Shown here in pieces: positions 17,114 to 25,832 of a DNA stretch of 64,000 nucleotides. Position numbers and translations under genes: made by a program. This stretch comes from Bacillota bacterium (GTDB taxonomy: Bacteria; Bacillota; SHA-98; Ch115; JABLXJ01): positions 62,001 through 126,000 of the forward strand of contig JABLXJ010000005.1 in the NCBI GenBank assembly GCA_013178125.1. The letters run 5' to 3'. The notes under the pieces are model-generated. The model was not told where the DNA came from. It did no database searches and saw only the letters and a list, made by a program, of their open reading frames with translations. Positions within the stretch are counted from its first letter, which is position 1. The number at the start of each line of letters is the position of its first letter.

Positions 17114-18493
17114 TCATTCTAAATTCGCATGTCTATCAAACATCTTCTCAGGCTTCGCGCCCAGCCGCTCCGCGATTTGCATGATGAGGTCATCACAAAG
17201 CAGAAGGAGACACTGTTCGAAAAGGCTACCCATGGGCTGAATCGATTGAAGCTTAATCAGAGGTGCGGGAGAAGTTGGAACCGATTCAGGATTTGATAAA
17301 TCAGATACCACCAGCGGCACGTCGTCGCCGTCATCGCCGACCTTGGCTTTTACCTTAGCCTTTGGTGTGTTTACCGGGATTTCTATGACAACCCCTCCCG
17401 CAGCACGTGTAAGCCGCCCAGATTCAGAAGTAGCCGAGGTGGTTATGACCGCGACCTGGACCCCAGATGTCCCTAACGCCTTCCGGATCATCTGAACGAT
17501 TGATGGGGTCTCGCCCGACCCTGTTCCGGCCACGAGCAAATCCCCTCCCCTTATAGCAGGGGTCACTACCTCACCAACCGAGTAGGCAGTGAGGCCGAGG
17601 TGCATAAGCCGCATTGCGAACGCCTTCATCATCAAGCCCGAACGGCCCGCCCCGGCTAGAAAAACCTTCTTGGCCGCCAATATCCGGCTAAGAAGCGCAT
17701 CCACGGCATCCCTATCGATCATCTCGAAAGCCCGGGCTATTTCCGTCAAAATGTCTTTAATATCTTTTGTGTGTGAGCCCATAGCGCCCAGGGATGGAGT
17801 CGATTCTATATCCCCCAGGTCTATCCCCGGGAAACGGGAACGTAACGCCCTTGCCGCCCCGGCCGGGTCCGCTGAACCCGTGATCCACGAGCCGACCACC
17901 ACCACATTGGGCTTATAGCGCAGAACCTCATCGATCGTTTCAGGGCTTATCCCGCCCGCGACCATGATGGGCAGATTCGTCACGGCCGAAACCTGCGCGA
18001 GAGCAGCCAGCGGGTCTTGGCCAGTCGCCTGCTCGTCCGTTCCTGTATGCACCCCTATCATGTGCACGCCGAGTCCCTCCAGCCTCCTTACGGTCTCCAC
18101 CCTCTCATGGTCATGGGTGCCCAGGAGGTCGGCTACAACCCTCTTACCAGTAGAATTCGCTGCACTTACGGCACCCACTATCGTAGCGTCATGCGCAAGT
18201 GCCAGGACGCTTATAACGTCAGCGCCCGCGTCAAAAGCCATCTCTGCCTCGCGTGCACCGGCATCTACGGCCTTCATATCAGCAACAATGACTTTATCTG
18301 GGAAGGCAGCCTTCAGGCGTTCAACCGCGCGTATTCCTTCTTTCTTAATTAATGGAGTCCCCGCCTCTATCCAATCGATATGCTTCTCTAGACGCGTACA
18401 CAGGGAGAGTGCTTCGTCTAGCGGAATAAAATCGAGAGCAAGTTGTAGATTCAAGAGCGCACCTTCTTCTTTGGTATTCATTAAGTATTCCAT
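17114..18493 (-). CDS. bifunctional hexulose-6-phosphate synthase / 6-phospho-3-hexuloisomerase
   Basis: A fusion of the two ribulose-monophosphate enzymes. Residues about 10-215 form the synthase: LALDF (D21), WIEAG (E43) and ADMKAVDAG (D72, K74, D77), as in the orotidine-decarboxylase-like family. Residues about 240-459 form an SIS-domain isomerase with VFLAGAGRSGLMMKAFAMRL and GTGSGETPS. The synthase joins formaldehyde to ribulose 5-phosphate and the isomerase makes fructose 6-phosphate; run in reverse they can supply pentoses. The isomerase half carries an insertion rich in Val, Asp, Ser and Pro (about bases 17260-17355) before SLFEQCLLLLCDDL. The start is unsure: ATG 18493 or ATG 18481, both without a clear ribosome site. 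The homologous 3-keto-L-gulonate-6-phosphate decarboxylase is an alternative for the first half, but the SIS fusion favours the synthase. Confidence 0.88.
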   Translation of the reverse strand: MEYLMNTKEEGALLNLQLALDFIPLDEALSLCTRLEKHIDWIEAGTPLIKKEGIRAVERLKAAFPDKVIVADMKAVDAGAREAEMAFDAGADVISVLALAHDATIVGAVSAANSTGKRVVADLLGTHDHERVETVRRLEGLGVHMIGVHTGTDEQATGQDPLAALAQVSAVTNLPIMVAGGISPETIDEVLRYKPNVVVVGSWITGSADPAGAARALRSRFPGIDLGDIESTPSLGAMGSHTKDIKDILTEIARAFEMIDRDAVDALLSRILAAKKVFLAGAGRSGLMMKAFAMRLMHLGLTAYSVGEVVTPAIRGGDLLVAGTGSGETPSIVQMIRKALGTSGVQVAVITTSATSESGRLTRAAGGVVIEIPVNTPKAKVKAKVGDDGDDVPLVVSDLSNPESVPTSPAPLIKLQSIQPMGSLFEQCLLLLCDDLIMQIAERLGAKPEKMFDRHANLE

Positions 18494-19057
18494 TTAGTAT
18501 CCATAGTAAATCATCTATCTCTAAACTTTTTTGCAGAGTGCAGTCCAGGAAGCTGGAAATTGACGTGGAGTAAAAAGGAAACAGACAAGACTGCACTTCT
18601 GTAGCATAAAGGAATTAACAAAGCTGCCTTTATCTAACAAGAGTGACAGCGCATGCCTACGCCACTTATAGTATAAGAAGATCAGTGCCTAGTCAAGATT
18701 CCTTTGCACCATGGTCTTTTACCCCATGGGTCAAAATCTGCGGTTGAAATAGTGCTCGGCGGCACGGGCGGGGCGGGAAGAGTTATATGCATCACGGGTT
18801 GGGTGGGAAGTGTGATGTACATCAGCGTTTGGGTCCTGACGCGTGACGTAGGGTACTGCTCAGGAGGAACCCGTGATGTAGGTCACCGGTCCCAGGAATC
18901 TCCGTATCCCCGTGGGCCCGGTCCTCATAGAATGGGCTAGGAAGGGGTATTTTGAAAGACACCCGGGTTAGAGCGTGAGTAATGGAAAGGCAGTAAGGAT
19001 AGAAAGATAGAAAGACATTTAGGCAGGCGGTTAAAGATGATTAGAAGGTGATCGCCC
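18494..19057. other. 564-bp spacer with degenerate GTGATGTA-type repeats
   Basis: No convincing gene. Between about 18780 and 18900 short related words recur (GTGATGTACATCA, GTGACGTAGGGTA, GTGATGTAGGTCA) in GC-rich surroundings. The promoter for the leftward fusion gene is presumably near 18520-18600 but is not clear. Confidence 0.3.
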
Positions 19058-19438
19058 GTGAAGTTCCGGTTATCCAGCCTCATTGGCTGGCCGTGGAAGG
19101 CTGTAGCGGGAAAATTCCGGAGACTGGGGGCGGGGCGTGCGATCAGGGCGAGAAAGGCGACGCCCCGGGCCGTGATTAGATCGAGTGGGGCGGGGGGGTT
19201 AGGGGTAATCGGCTCTGCCCCGAGCAACATGGACGAGGTAAGCGTACATCTCAACGGGTTTGAGATCTTCATGCAGCGCTGGTACACATATGATGTGCCC
19301 CATGAGGTCTCCATTTTCATTCCCCGGGCGGAGATGCGTACCCGCAGGGACCGCGGCGCCGAGGAGACAGAGCTGATTCTAAATACCATTACCATTGTCC
19401 ACGCCCCGCGCTTCCCTCCGCGCCGTTCGACAGAATAA
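19058..19438 (+). CDS. hypothetical small basic protein
   Basis: A 126-codon frame starting at GTG with GAAGGTGAT about six bases upstream, which is good support for translation. The N-terminal half is rich in Arg and Lys. The C-terminal half reads like a folded segment (MDEVSVHLNGFEIFMQRW, then VPHEVSIFIPRAEM). I recognise no family. It converges with typA and stands alone. A long frame on the opposite strand covers the same DNA, but lacks an equally good start. Confidence 0.45.
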   Translation: MKFRLSSLIGWPWKAVAGKFRRLGAGRAIRARKATPRAVIRSSGAGGLGVIGSAPSNMDEVSVHLNGFEIFMQRWYTYDVPHEVSIFIPRAEMRTRRDRGAEETELILNTITIVHAPRFPPRRSTE

Positions 19439-19537
19439 AACTTCGACAGAGTAAAATAAGGCAAGGGGAGAGGGAGGGAGGGAGGGGGAGAGGGGCACGG
19501 CGCCTACCAGACAACCAGACCCTACCAGACCTCAACC

Positions 19538-21406
19538 TTACCGTACCTCCCTCTTCCGCATTCTGAGCGACTTAGGCGTGACCTCCAATAGCTCGTCATC
19601 GGCTATGAATTCAAGGCACTGCTCGAGGCTCAACTGGCGCCGCGGCGTCAACTTGACGGCGATATCCGCCGTTGAACTGCGCATATTCGTGAGCCGCTTC
19701 TTCTTGCATACATTAACCATGATGTCATCCGCCCGGGCATTTTCACCCACTATCATCCCACGATATACCTCAACACCCGGCCCCACAAAGAGCTCCCCGC
19801 GCTCCTGGGCATTTTCGAGGCCGTAGGCCGTGGTCTCACCCGTCTCAAACGCCACGAGCGCCCCGCGAGTGCGGGTTGGGATGTCGCCCCCCCACGGCGC
19901 GTAATGGTGAAAGGTATGATACATTATGGCGAGCCCCTTGGTATCAGTCAGTAACTCCGAGCGCAGCCCAAATATCCCCCGCGTGGGGATGTTGAACGTC
20001 AGGTGCACATGCCCGTCCGGGCGGTTATTCATGTTGACGAGCTCCGCCCTGCGCTGCCCCAGCCGCTCCATTACGACCCCAACATAGTCGCCAGGGACAT
20101 CCACGAGGAGCTCCTCAACGGGCTCGTGCTTGACCCCATTGATATCCTTTGTTACCACCTGCGGCCTGGATACTTCGAATTCATAGCCTTCACGCCGCAT
20201 AGTCTCGATGAGGATGGAGAGATGAAGCTCGCCGCGGCCGTATACCACGAATGCGTCCGGCGAATCGGTCTCCTCCACCCGCAGGCTGACGTTGGATTCA
20301 AGCTCCCGCAAGAGCCTCTGGCGCAGGTGCCGCGATGTGACGTACTCGCCCTCGCGGCCCGCAAATGGGCTTTTATTTACCATGAATGTCATCGAGACGG
20401 TAGGCTCGTCGATTCTCACGAATTGGACCGGGGCCGGATTGTCTGGGTCCGCGATAGTGTCCCCCACATTTATGTGTTCCAGGCCCGACACGACCACGAT
20501 CTCGCCCACCCCCGCCTCCTCCACGGGAACCTTCTTGAGTCCGTTGAAAACGTGTACCTCCGCGATCCGCTGCAGCCGGACCGAGGAAGAGGGGCCGGCT
20601 CCAGCCGCGCCGCTCGCACCGCTCGCGCCATTCGTGCCACTCATGCCGCTGACACCCGACACGGTAGCACCACCGCCACCCGGGATGATCGCGACATTCT
20701 GTTTCGCCCGGATTCGCCCGTTTAGCACCCGGCCTATAGCCTGCCGGCCGATGTATGAGTCGTAATCGATCATTGCGACGCCGATCTGGAGCGGGGCACC
20801 CGCATCGCCTCCTGGCGCCGGGATGTGGTGGATTATCGTCTCGAATAGCGGGGTCAGGTCCTGGCCCTCCATGTTTGGGTCGAGCGAGGCTATTCCCCTT
20901 GTCGCCACGGTGTAGACAACAGGGAAGTCGAGCTGTTCGTCGGACGCGCCAAGCTCGATGAAAAGCTCCAGGACCTCGTCCAGGACCTCGGCGGGCCGGA
21001 CGTTCGCCCTGTCCATCTTGTTGATCACCACAATGGGCGTGAGTCCAGCCTCCATGGCCTTTCGCAGCACAAAACGCGTCTGGGGCATCGGACCTTCAAA
21101 GGCGTCCACCAGGAGCAGGGCGCCATCCACCATCTGCACGATTCGCTCCACCTCTCCGCCGAAGTCTACGTGCCCGGGGGTATCGACGATATTCAACCTG
21201 TAGCCTTTGTAAAAAACCGCCGTATTTTTGGACATAATGGTAATGCCGCGCTCACGCTCCAGGTCGTTGCGATCCAGGATGCGCTCCTCCACCACCTGGC
21301 CCTGGCGAAAGACGCCGCTCTGCTTGAGCATGCCGTCCACGAGAGTGGTCTTGCCGTGATCTACGTGGGCGATTATTGCAAGATCTCGAATGAATTCCCT
21401 ATCCAT
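19538..21406 (-). CDS. typA: TypA/BipA ribosome-associated GTPase
   Basis: Translational GTPase needed for ribosome assembly and stress adaptation in many bacteria. G1 (AHVDHGKTT), [14 protein letters not shown] (G3) and NKMDR (G4) are all present near the N-terminus, followed by EF-G-like domains and the TypA C-terminal domain ([17 protein letters not shown]). The length is 622 residues, slightly more than the usual ~610, because of a Gly/Ser/Ala-rich insertion in domain II (bases about 20590-20682; residues about 242-273). AAGGGAG lies eight bases before the ATG. It stands alone as a transcription unit. Confidence 0.96.
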   Translation of the reverse strand: MDREFIRDLAIIAHVDHGKTTLVDGMLKQSGVFRQGQVVEERILDRNDLERERGITIMSKNTAVFYKGYRLNIVDTPGHVDFGGEVERIVQMVDGALLLVDAFEGPMPQTRFVLRKAMEAGLTPIVVINKMDRANVRPAEVLDEVLELFIELGASDEQLDFPVVYTVATRGIASLDPNMEGQDLTPLFETIIHHIPAPGGDAGAPLQIGVAMIDYDSYIGRQAIGRVLNGRIRAKQNVAIIPGGGGATVSGVSGMSGTNGASGASGAAGAGPSSSVRLQRIAEVHVFNGLKKVPVEEAGVGEIVVVSGLEHINVGDTIADPDNPAPVQFVRIDEPTVSMTFMVNKSPFAGREGEYVTSRHLRQRLLRELESNVSLRVEETDSPDAFVVYGRGELHLSILIETMRREGYEFEVSRPQVVTKDINGVKHEPVEELLVDVPGDYVGVVMERLGQRRAELVNMNNRPDGHVHLTFNIPTRGIFGLRSELLTDTKGLAIMYHTFHHYAPWGGDIPTRTRGALVAFETGETTAYGLENAQERGELFVGPGVEVYRGMIVGENARADDIMVNVCKKKRLTNMRSSTADIAVKLTPRRQLSLEQCLEFIADDELLEVTPKSLRMRKREVR

Positions 21407-21738
21407 AGTGATTTCTCCCTTGTGGTTGCTCCCCTATAGTTGCTCCTTTACTTACCATCGCCAGTAACATAGTCGACAATGATGACTGATTAAGATAAAG
21501 AGTGGGAAAGCTATACCGCCTCTATAATTTTAACACCCGGCATGGTTCCCCAATATAGGTACCAAAATGCCAAAGATGCTAAGTCGAAGTCCTCAGAGAT
21601 GCCAGCGCCTTCGGTTGCAACGGAAGGCGGTGGATACCGGTTATAATCTTAGTCCAACATTCGCTTTCTGTAAATAGCCCAAGACCGCCAGACCGCCTAG
21701 CTACCCGCCCTCGGCCGGGGCGGCCTCGGGACGAAACG

Positions 21739-21879
21739 AAAGCCGATGGCCACTTCCGTAAGGCAGCACTAGAAACGCTAATGACGGTCGTAGGGAAAGA
21801 AAGGGTAAAAAGAAATGTGTCTGAGGAAGAAGTGATGGCCGATTTTGAAGCCTTCCGGAAAGATTACAGTAACCACTAG
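21739..21879 (+). pseudogene. possible remnant of a small antitoxin-like gene
   Basis: From about 21739 to a TAG at 21877-21879 one frame reads as plausible charged protein (KADGHFRKAALETLM, then NVSEEEVMADFEAFRKDY). The only ATG in it, at 21781, would give 32 residues and has no clear ribosome site. It ends 32 bases before the convergent vapC-like gene. The ending DFEAFRKDY resembles antitoxin C-termini, but this is a weak impression. The rest of 21407-21738 shows no gene. Confidence 0.25.
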
Positions 21880-21910
21880 ACTATTGGGCCCCGCGACCCG
21901 GACAATGATT

Positions 21911-22339
21911 TTAAGAAAATGGGTTCAGAGCCTTTACGCCTTCGTAGCATTGGCCGCAGTTAAAGTCTTCGGTCCAGATGACCTCGCACCCGAGGGCTTT
22001 GGCACTACGGAGGATGAGCGAATCCCAAAATGATAACTTGTTCCGCTGGTGTATGCGAATAGCTCCTAGGATATCGCTGATATCAGGTACATGCACCCTC
22101 CATTGGGACAAATCAGATATGACCTGAAATGCCACTTCCGGTTCGAGTGGCCTTACAACCTTGCGGACCATAGTCACGTAAAACTCTTGGAGCACCTGAA
22201 TACTGAGACAACCGTTACCGCTGTTCCACATGTCAGTTATGAGGGCTTTGGCTCGCTCATGCTTCTCCCCCGCAGATACATCATGTGCGTAGACTAGCAC
22301 ATTCGTATCAACGAATTGGAGCACCGGACTATCTTTCAT
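21911..22339 (-). CDS. VapC-like PIN-domain ribonuclease toxin
   Basis: A 142-residue PIN-domain protein with the acidic set D11 (FVDTNVLVYAHD), E52 (VLQEFYVT), D106 (SFWDSLIL) and E124/D125 (WTEDFN). This matches VapC-type endoribonucleases. AGAGGGG lies six bases before the ATG, within the end of the antitoxin gene, so the two are translationally coupled with an 11-base overlap. It is not closely similar to the toxin at 16527, so the two pairs were probably acquired separately. Confidence 0.87.
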   Translation of the reverse strand: MKDSPVLQFVDTNVLVYAHDVSAGEKHERAKALITDMWNSGNGCLSIQVLQEFYVTMVRKVVRPLEPEVAFQVISDLSQWRVHVPDISDILGAIRIHQRNKLSFWDSLILRSAKALGCEVIWTEDFNCGQCYEGVKALNPFS

Positions 22340-22571
22340 AGAGGTCCCCTCTCCCCCATGTTATATTGCCATGTGTTCCGAGGTCAGGGGCATCGTTTAA
22401 TATCCTAATATGGTGTTCACGCGCCTTATTGTATGAATCTTCCTTTTGAACGAGATCCTCGAGGATCCTAGCCAGAAGGCCTGATACCGAGGTTTGTCTC
22501 TCGATAGCAATGTGCTTTACCCTTCGCAATAAATCTTTACGAATAGAAAGGGTGATATTCTGGTAATCCAT
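22329..22571 (-). CDS. VapB-like ribbon-helix-helix antitoxin
   Basis: An 80-residue protein with an RHH N-terminus (NITLSIRKDLLRRVKHIA then TSVSGLLARILEDLV) and a flexible C-terminal tail ending WGRGDLYER that would bind the toxin. The ribosome site GGAGGTGAG lies five bases before the ATG and is itself part of a long palindrome. The gene overlaps the toxin gene. Its own product probably represses the operon through that palindrome. Confidence 0.85.
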   Translation of the reverse strand: MDYQNITLSIRKDLLRRVKHIAIERQTSVSGLLARILEDLVQKEDSYNKAREHHIRILNDAPDLGTHGNITWGRGDLYER

Positions 22572-22579
22572 TTAACTCA

Positions 22580-22618
22580 CCTCCACGTAAATGAGTGTAT
22601 CACTCCTTTACGTGGAGG
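22580..22618. promoter_or_regulatory. 18-bp-arm palindromic operator of the vapBC-like operon
   Basis: CCTCCACGTAAATGAGTG (22580-22597) and its inverse (22601-22618) match at 17 of 18 positions around TAT. The palindrome covers the promoter spacer and -10 element, and one arm includes the ribosome-binding site. Because transcription should begin near 22587, only one arm would be in the RNA, so this is best read as a DNA operator rather than an RNA hairpin. Confidence 0.8.
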
Positions 22619-22622
22619 TCAA
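22594..22622 (-). promoter_or_regulatory. promoter of the vapBC-like operon
   Basis: On the minus strand TTGACC (22622-22617) and TACACT (22599-22594) are separated by 17 bases. Agreement is five of six and four of six with the consensus. Almost the whole promoter lies under the palindrome. Confidence 0.65.
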
Positions 22623-22703
22623 GACCTACATCGCCTCGCCACTTTAGCTAAAGGTTACTCAAAGCTTCGAAAAGCCGCTCCTCAAACCCTTTCAAAGGCC
22701 TCA

Positions 22704-23264
22704 TCAGGCTCTGACCTCGACCGCTGAAGCAGCCACGGCATACCAGTGGCCGCCCATATGGTGGATGCTCCTCGCATCAGGGTTCCCCATATGCCACCGG
22801 TCCGTGAAAAGCCCCTCCTCCGCCGATGCTGCGACTACCTCCGCGAAAAAGAGCGTGTCCTCACCCCAGGGTTTTGTCTCCGTGACACGACATTCAAGGT
22901 GGCCGATGCACTCCCCGACGAGGGGGGCCTTAACCTTTTGCGCAGGAACAGCCGTTAGGCCGGCAGCCTTGAATTTGTCGATGTCCCTGCCTGATACGTT
23001 GCCGCAATAGTCCACCTTCTCCACGAGCGAGCTATTGGGGATGTTCACTACAAACTCCCCTGTCTCAGAGATCAACTTGTGGGAGTAGTTCCCGGCGCCT
23101 ACCAGCATCACGAGCGCAGGGGGCTCGAACCCCACCGGCGTGATCCAGGCCAGCGCGAAAACGTTGGGCTTGCCGAGCCCTGGATCATCCACGGAGATCA
23201 GCACCGTGGGGCCGTGGTTTATCAGGGTCACCGCATCGCTTAGGTTCACAGGTTTCTTCGCCAC
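22704..23264 (-). CDS. flavin reductase-like FMN-binding split-barrel protein
   Basis: A 186-residue protein of the flavin-reductase-like family (FMN-binding split barrel). NVFALAWITPVGFEPPALVMLV and GEFVVNIPNSSLVEKVDYCG are typical for the fold. The open frame runs further upstream, but GTG 23264 has GGAGGG six bases before it and gives the normal family length, so I place the start there; the upstream part lies over the amidohydrolase gene. It follows the amidohydrolase by 22 bases and is likely cotranscribed with it. The electron acceptor is unknown. Confidence 0.88.
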   Translation of the reverse strand: MAKKPVNLSDAVTLINHGPTVLISVDDPGLGKPNVFALAWITPVGFEPPALVMLVGAGNYSHKLISETGEFVVNIPNSSLVEKVDYCGNVSGRDIDKFKAAGLTAVPAQKVKAPLVGECIGHLECRVTETKPWGEDTLFFAEVVAASAEEGLFTDRWHMGNPDARSIHHMGGHWYAVAASAVEVRA

Positions 23265-23286
23265 AAATATCCCTCCAAATGTAACT

Positions 23287-24129
23287 TTAATCTTGCCCCA
23301 TCCCTCCGTTACTATTGGCACCCAGACCGAGGAGCGCGGCTGCGTTCCCGCCCAGAATCGTCTTCTCCATTTCGAGGGGTAGCCCGAGGTCGTGGATTTC
23401 GGCCACGGCCTGCGCCTGGTCCGCCCATGGAGAATCCGTGCCAAACAGGATACGGTCCACACCGTGCGCCAGGATGAGGCTCCGCATGCGGGCCGCTCCA
23501 AGCCACGGATAGGAATAAGATGTATCGAAATAGAGGGGCTGTCCGACCAGACCGGCCTCGACCTCATCCCAGCACCGCCACCCACCCATGTGGGCCGCCA
23601 CCCACTTCCCCTCGGGGAGGCGTTGAATCACCTTGCGCAGCCGCTCCGGGGGGCAATGGCAGGGTTCGGGGAGCCCGATATCGATCCCGGCGTGAAACAG
23701 AATTACCAGTCCCTCAGCGCACAGCGCCTCATAAACCGGAAACACCCGCGGCTCATCGACATAAAACTCCTGGTAGTCGGGGTGAAACTTCACCCCTTTC
23801 AGGCCGTAGTCCGCAATGCGCCGGATTTCGTCGCGCCAGTCCCGGGAATCCGGGTGAATGCTACCGAATGAGAGTATCCTCCCCGGCGCCCGGGCGGTGC
23901 AGGCCCAGGCCCATTCATTTATACTGCGTTCCTGGCCGGGCCGGGTCGCCACAGGCTGAAGGATGGAGAGGTCGATCCCCGCCCGGTCCATAGACCTCAA
24001 TAACCCGCTGACCGTGCCATCCAGATATGCCTTCTCGCCGGCGCTCTCCTCCAGCTTTGCGATGGCGCGGCGCGCCAGTTTGTCAGGGAAACAGTGAGTG
24101 TGAAAATCAATGACCATATCATCTACCAT
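23287..24129 (-). CDS. amidohydrolase-family (Amidohydro_2) metal-dependent hydrolase
   Basis: A 280-residue TIM-barrel hydrolase or decarboxylase. The metal-site elements are VIDFHTHCFP near residue 7, GVKFHPDYQEF near 118, HAGIDIG, AAHMGGW and FGTDSPWAD near 240. The ATG lies directly before the Dtd stop codon, so the two genes are tightly coupled; ATG 24117 is an alternative start. The substrate cannot be told. Related proteins are annotated only as amidohydrolase 2 family. Confidence 0.87.
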   Translation of the reverse strand: MVDDMVIDFHTHCFPDKLARRAIAKLEESAGEKAYLDGTVSGLLRSMDRAGIDLSILQPVATRPGQERSINEWAWACTARAPGRILSFGSIHPDSRDWRDEIRRIADYGLKGVKFHPDYQEFYVDEPRVFPVYEALCAEGLVILFHAGIDIGLPEPCHCPPERLRKVIQRLPEGKWVAAHMGGWRCWDEVEAGLVGQPLYFDTSYSYPWLGAARMRSLILAHGVDRILFGTDSPWADQAQAVAEIHDLGLPLEMEKTILGGNAAALLGLGANSNGGMGQD

Positions 24130-24579
24130 TTAGAAGGCCTTCTTGCTGTCCAAAAGGATCGTGACCGGCCCGTCGTTTTGAATCTCCACGAGCATCATGG
24201 CTCCGAACTCCCCGGTAGCTACTGCCAGCCCTTGCTCGCGCAGCTGCTGAACATATGCGACGTAAAGGGCGGTAGCGATATCGGGCGGCGCGGCCTCGGA
24301 AAAGCTTGGCCTCCGGCCGTGCCTGCAATCCCCATAGAGGGTAAATTGGGAGATAGCAAGCACCTCCCCGCCAACGTCAAGACAGGATAGATTCATTTTC
24401 CCGTTACTATCCTCGAATATCCTGAGGTTCGCGGTCTTCTCCGCAAGATAGCGGGCATCCTCCGGGCCGTCGCCGCGCCCGACGCCGACGAGGGCCACAA
24501 GCCCTCGCCCTATCTCGCCCTTCACGGCGCCATTTACGGTGACTCTACCGGAGCGAACCCTCTGTATCACGGCTCTCAT
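24130..24579 (-). CDS. dtd: D-aminoacyl-tRNA deacylase
   Basis: Editing enzyme that removes D-amino acids (and glycine from tRNA-Ala) from charged tRNA. The 149-residue length is normal. The two signature motifs are present: SQFTLYGDC near residue 78 and NDGPVTI near 137. GAGGA lies about nine bases before the ATG. It lies in a run of four leftward genes with the coiled-coil gene ahead and the amidohydrolase directly behind. Confidence 0.96.
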   Translation of the reverse strand: MRAVIQRVRSGRVTVNGAVKGEIGRGLVALVGVGRGDGPEDARYLAEKTANLRIFEDSNGKMNLSCLDVGGEVLAISQFTLYGDCRHGRRPSFSEAAPPDIATALYVAYVQQLREQGLAVATGEFGAMMLVEIQNDGPVTILLDSKKAF

Positions 24580-24611
24580 TCAATACTTTCCTCGGCTTTC
24601 CTATTGAGAGA

Positions 24612-25379
24612 TTATCTAGCAATCTCCTCGAGCTTGGCGACCCGAGTGACAAGATAGCGGGTGTCAGTGGAAATAGCTTCCAGCCTATTCTCTATGTGGC
24701 CAAGCCTATCCTCATGGGACTGGAACGCATCGAAAAGTATGCGAATTTTATCAATGACCTCATTTTCGAAGCGGGTCTCGAGTCGTATCTGCCCCTTCTC
24801 GATATTGTCAACACGAGAAGTGAGACTATCAACATGAGCGCTGAAACTGTCAACATGGGAACTAAGATCGTCAACATGAGAACTAAGATCATCAACGCGA
24901 GAACTGAGACTGTCAACATGAGAACTGAGATCCCCAACGCGAGAATTGAAACTGTCAACATGGGAACTAAGATCGTCAACATGAGAACTGAGATCCCCAA
25001 AATGGGAAGTGAGATCGTCAACACGGGAACTCAAACCGTCAACATGAGAACTAAGATCATCAACGCGAGAACTGAGACTGTCAACATGGGAACTGAGATC
25101 CCCAACATGAGAACTGAGATCGCCAACATGGGAAGTGAGATCGTCAACACGAGGAGTGAGATCGTCAACATGAGACGCAAGGCTGTCAACACGGGACGCA
25201 AGCTTATCTTGCCCCGCCTCGATATTATCAAGACGAGATACAACCTTAGCTTGCTGCGACTCCATATTGTCAAGACGTGACTCAAGCCTTGCCTGACCGG
25301 TTTTTAGATCGCTTACGTCGGACTTGGCACTCTTGATCTCGCTGAGGATCTCTTTTAGAAGGTCTTCCACGTGATTCAC
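24612..25379 (-). CDS. long coiled-coil protein with 19 tandem heptads
   Basis: A 255-residue protein of no known function. Residues 60-192 are 19 unbroken heptads of the type V-D-D-L-S-S-H, with Val and Leu at the a and d positions. This predicts one continuous coiled coil of about 20 nm. The conserved C-terminal part (IDKIRILFDAFQSHEDRLG, then DTRYLVTRVAKLEEIA) resembles short coiled-coil proteins common in Firmicutes, in which the heptad block is far shorter. The start is GTG 25379, or GTG 25370 with AGGGAG ten bases upstream. It may share a transcript with dtd, 32 bases away. No signal peptide or membrane segment is seen. Confidence 0.8.
   Translation of the reverse strand: MNHVEDLLKEILSEIKSAKSDVSDLKTGQARLESRLDNMESQQAKVVSRLDNIEAGQDKLASRVDSLASHVDDLTPRVDDLTSHVGDLSSHVGDLSSHVDSLSSRVDDLSSHVDGLSSRVDDLTSHFGDLSSHVDDLSSHVDSFNSRVGDLSSHVDSLSSRVDDLSSHVDDLSSHVDSFSAHVDSLTSRVDNIEKGQIRLETRFENEVIDKIRILFDAFQSHEDRLGHIENRLEAISTDTRYLVTRVAKLEEIAR
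24804..25202 (-). repeat. 21-bp tandem repeat array encoding coiled-coil heptads
   Basis: 399 bases made of 19 imperfect copies of a 21-base unit (plus-strand form close to ATGGGAACTAAGATCGTCAAC). Neighbouring copies differ by a few bases, and longer blocks of two to three units recur. Every copy keeps the 21-base length, so the reading frame and heptad phase never break. Confidence 0.9.
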
Positions 25380-25582
25380 GCTCCCTAAATTCCTTGAAAT
25401 CTCGCCTGCCTGACCAGTCTTTACTAGACGCAGCTATGTATCTATCTTACCCTGTTTTAGCACCGGTTCCTTTGGCTCTTGTAGTCTCTGGTTATTAACC
25501 TCTTGCTGTCACTGTTGCCAACCCCGGCATATTTGACATGATGATTATACCATAAACTGGATAAATGAGGCAAGCCCATGAT

Positions 25583-25735
25583 CTAAAAATTTACTTCTAA
25601 AAATTGTATATAGCTCCCCGCCCTTTCAGATCCCATTTCAGGTGGCACGCCCTTGTTGCACGGCACTTTCGCGATCTCATACTCGAGCTTAAACTTATAA
25701 AGAAGCTTAAGACCGGCCTTGACATGATGGTCCAC
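25583..25735 (-). pseudogene. possible gene remnant, 50 codons
   Basis: A GTG-started frame reads as plausible protein (VDHHVKAGLKLLYKFKLEYE, then PEMGSERAGSYIQF) and stops at 25583. No ribosome site precedes it and a stop lies just upstream, so it looks like a decayed piece of a larger gene. I cannot name the family. The rest of the 453-bp spacer 25380-25832 shows AT-rich sequence near 25745-25795 that may hold the arsR-type promoter. Confidence 0.22.
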
Positions 25736-25832
25736 AACGAGCTATAGTTTATTTAAACGGTTGCTTAATTTATAAGTTTTTATTAAATCTCCGAGGCCTT
25801 TGATATTCCGGTGACTCGGCAAACGGGGGTGC

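Noticed and set aside
18704-18940. 78-codon plus-strand frame
   Set aside because: It is made of the degenerate Gly/Val-rich repeat stretch and has no ribosome site.
24804-25202. Regularly spaced repeats that might suggest a CRISPR array
   Set aside because: Units are contiguous 21-mers with no unique spacers, and they encode heptads in frame.
24696-25280. 194-codon plus-strand frame across the 21-bp array
   Set aside because: It is the antisense reading of the heptad repeat; its apparent repeats come from the DNA repeat, and flanking conserved coiled-coil sequence is on the minus strand.
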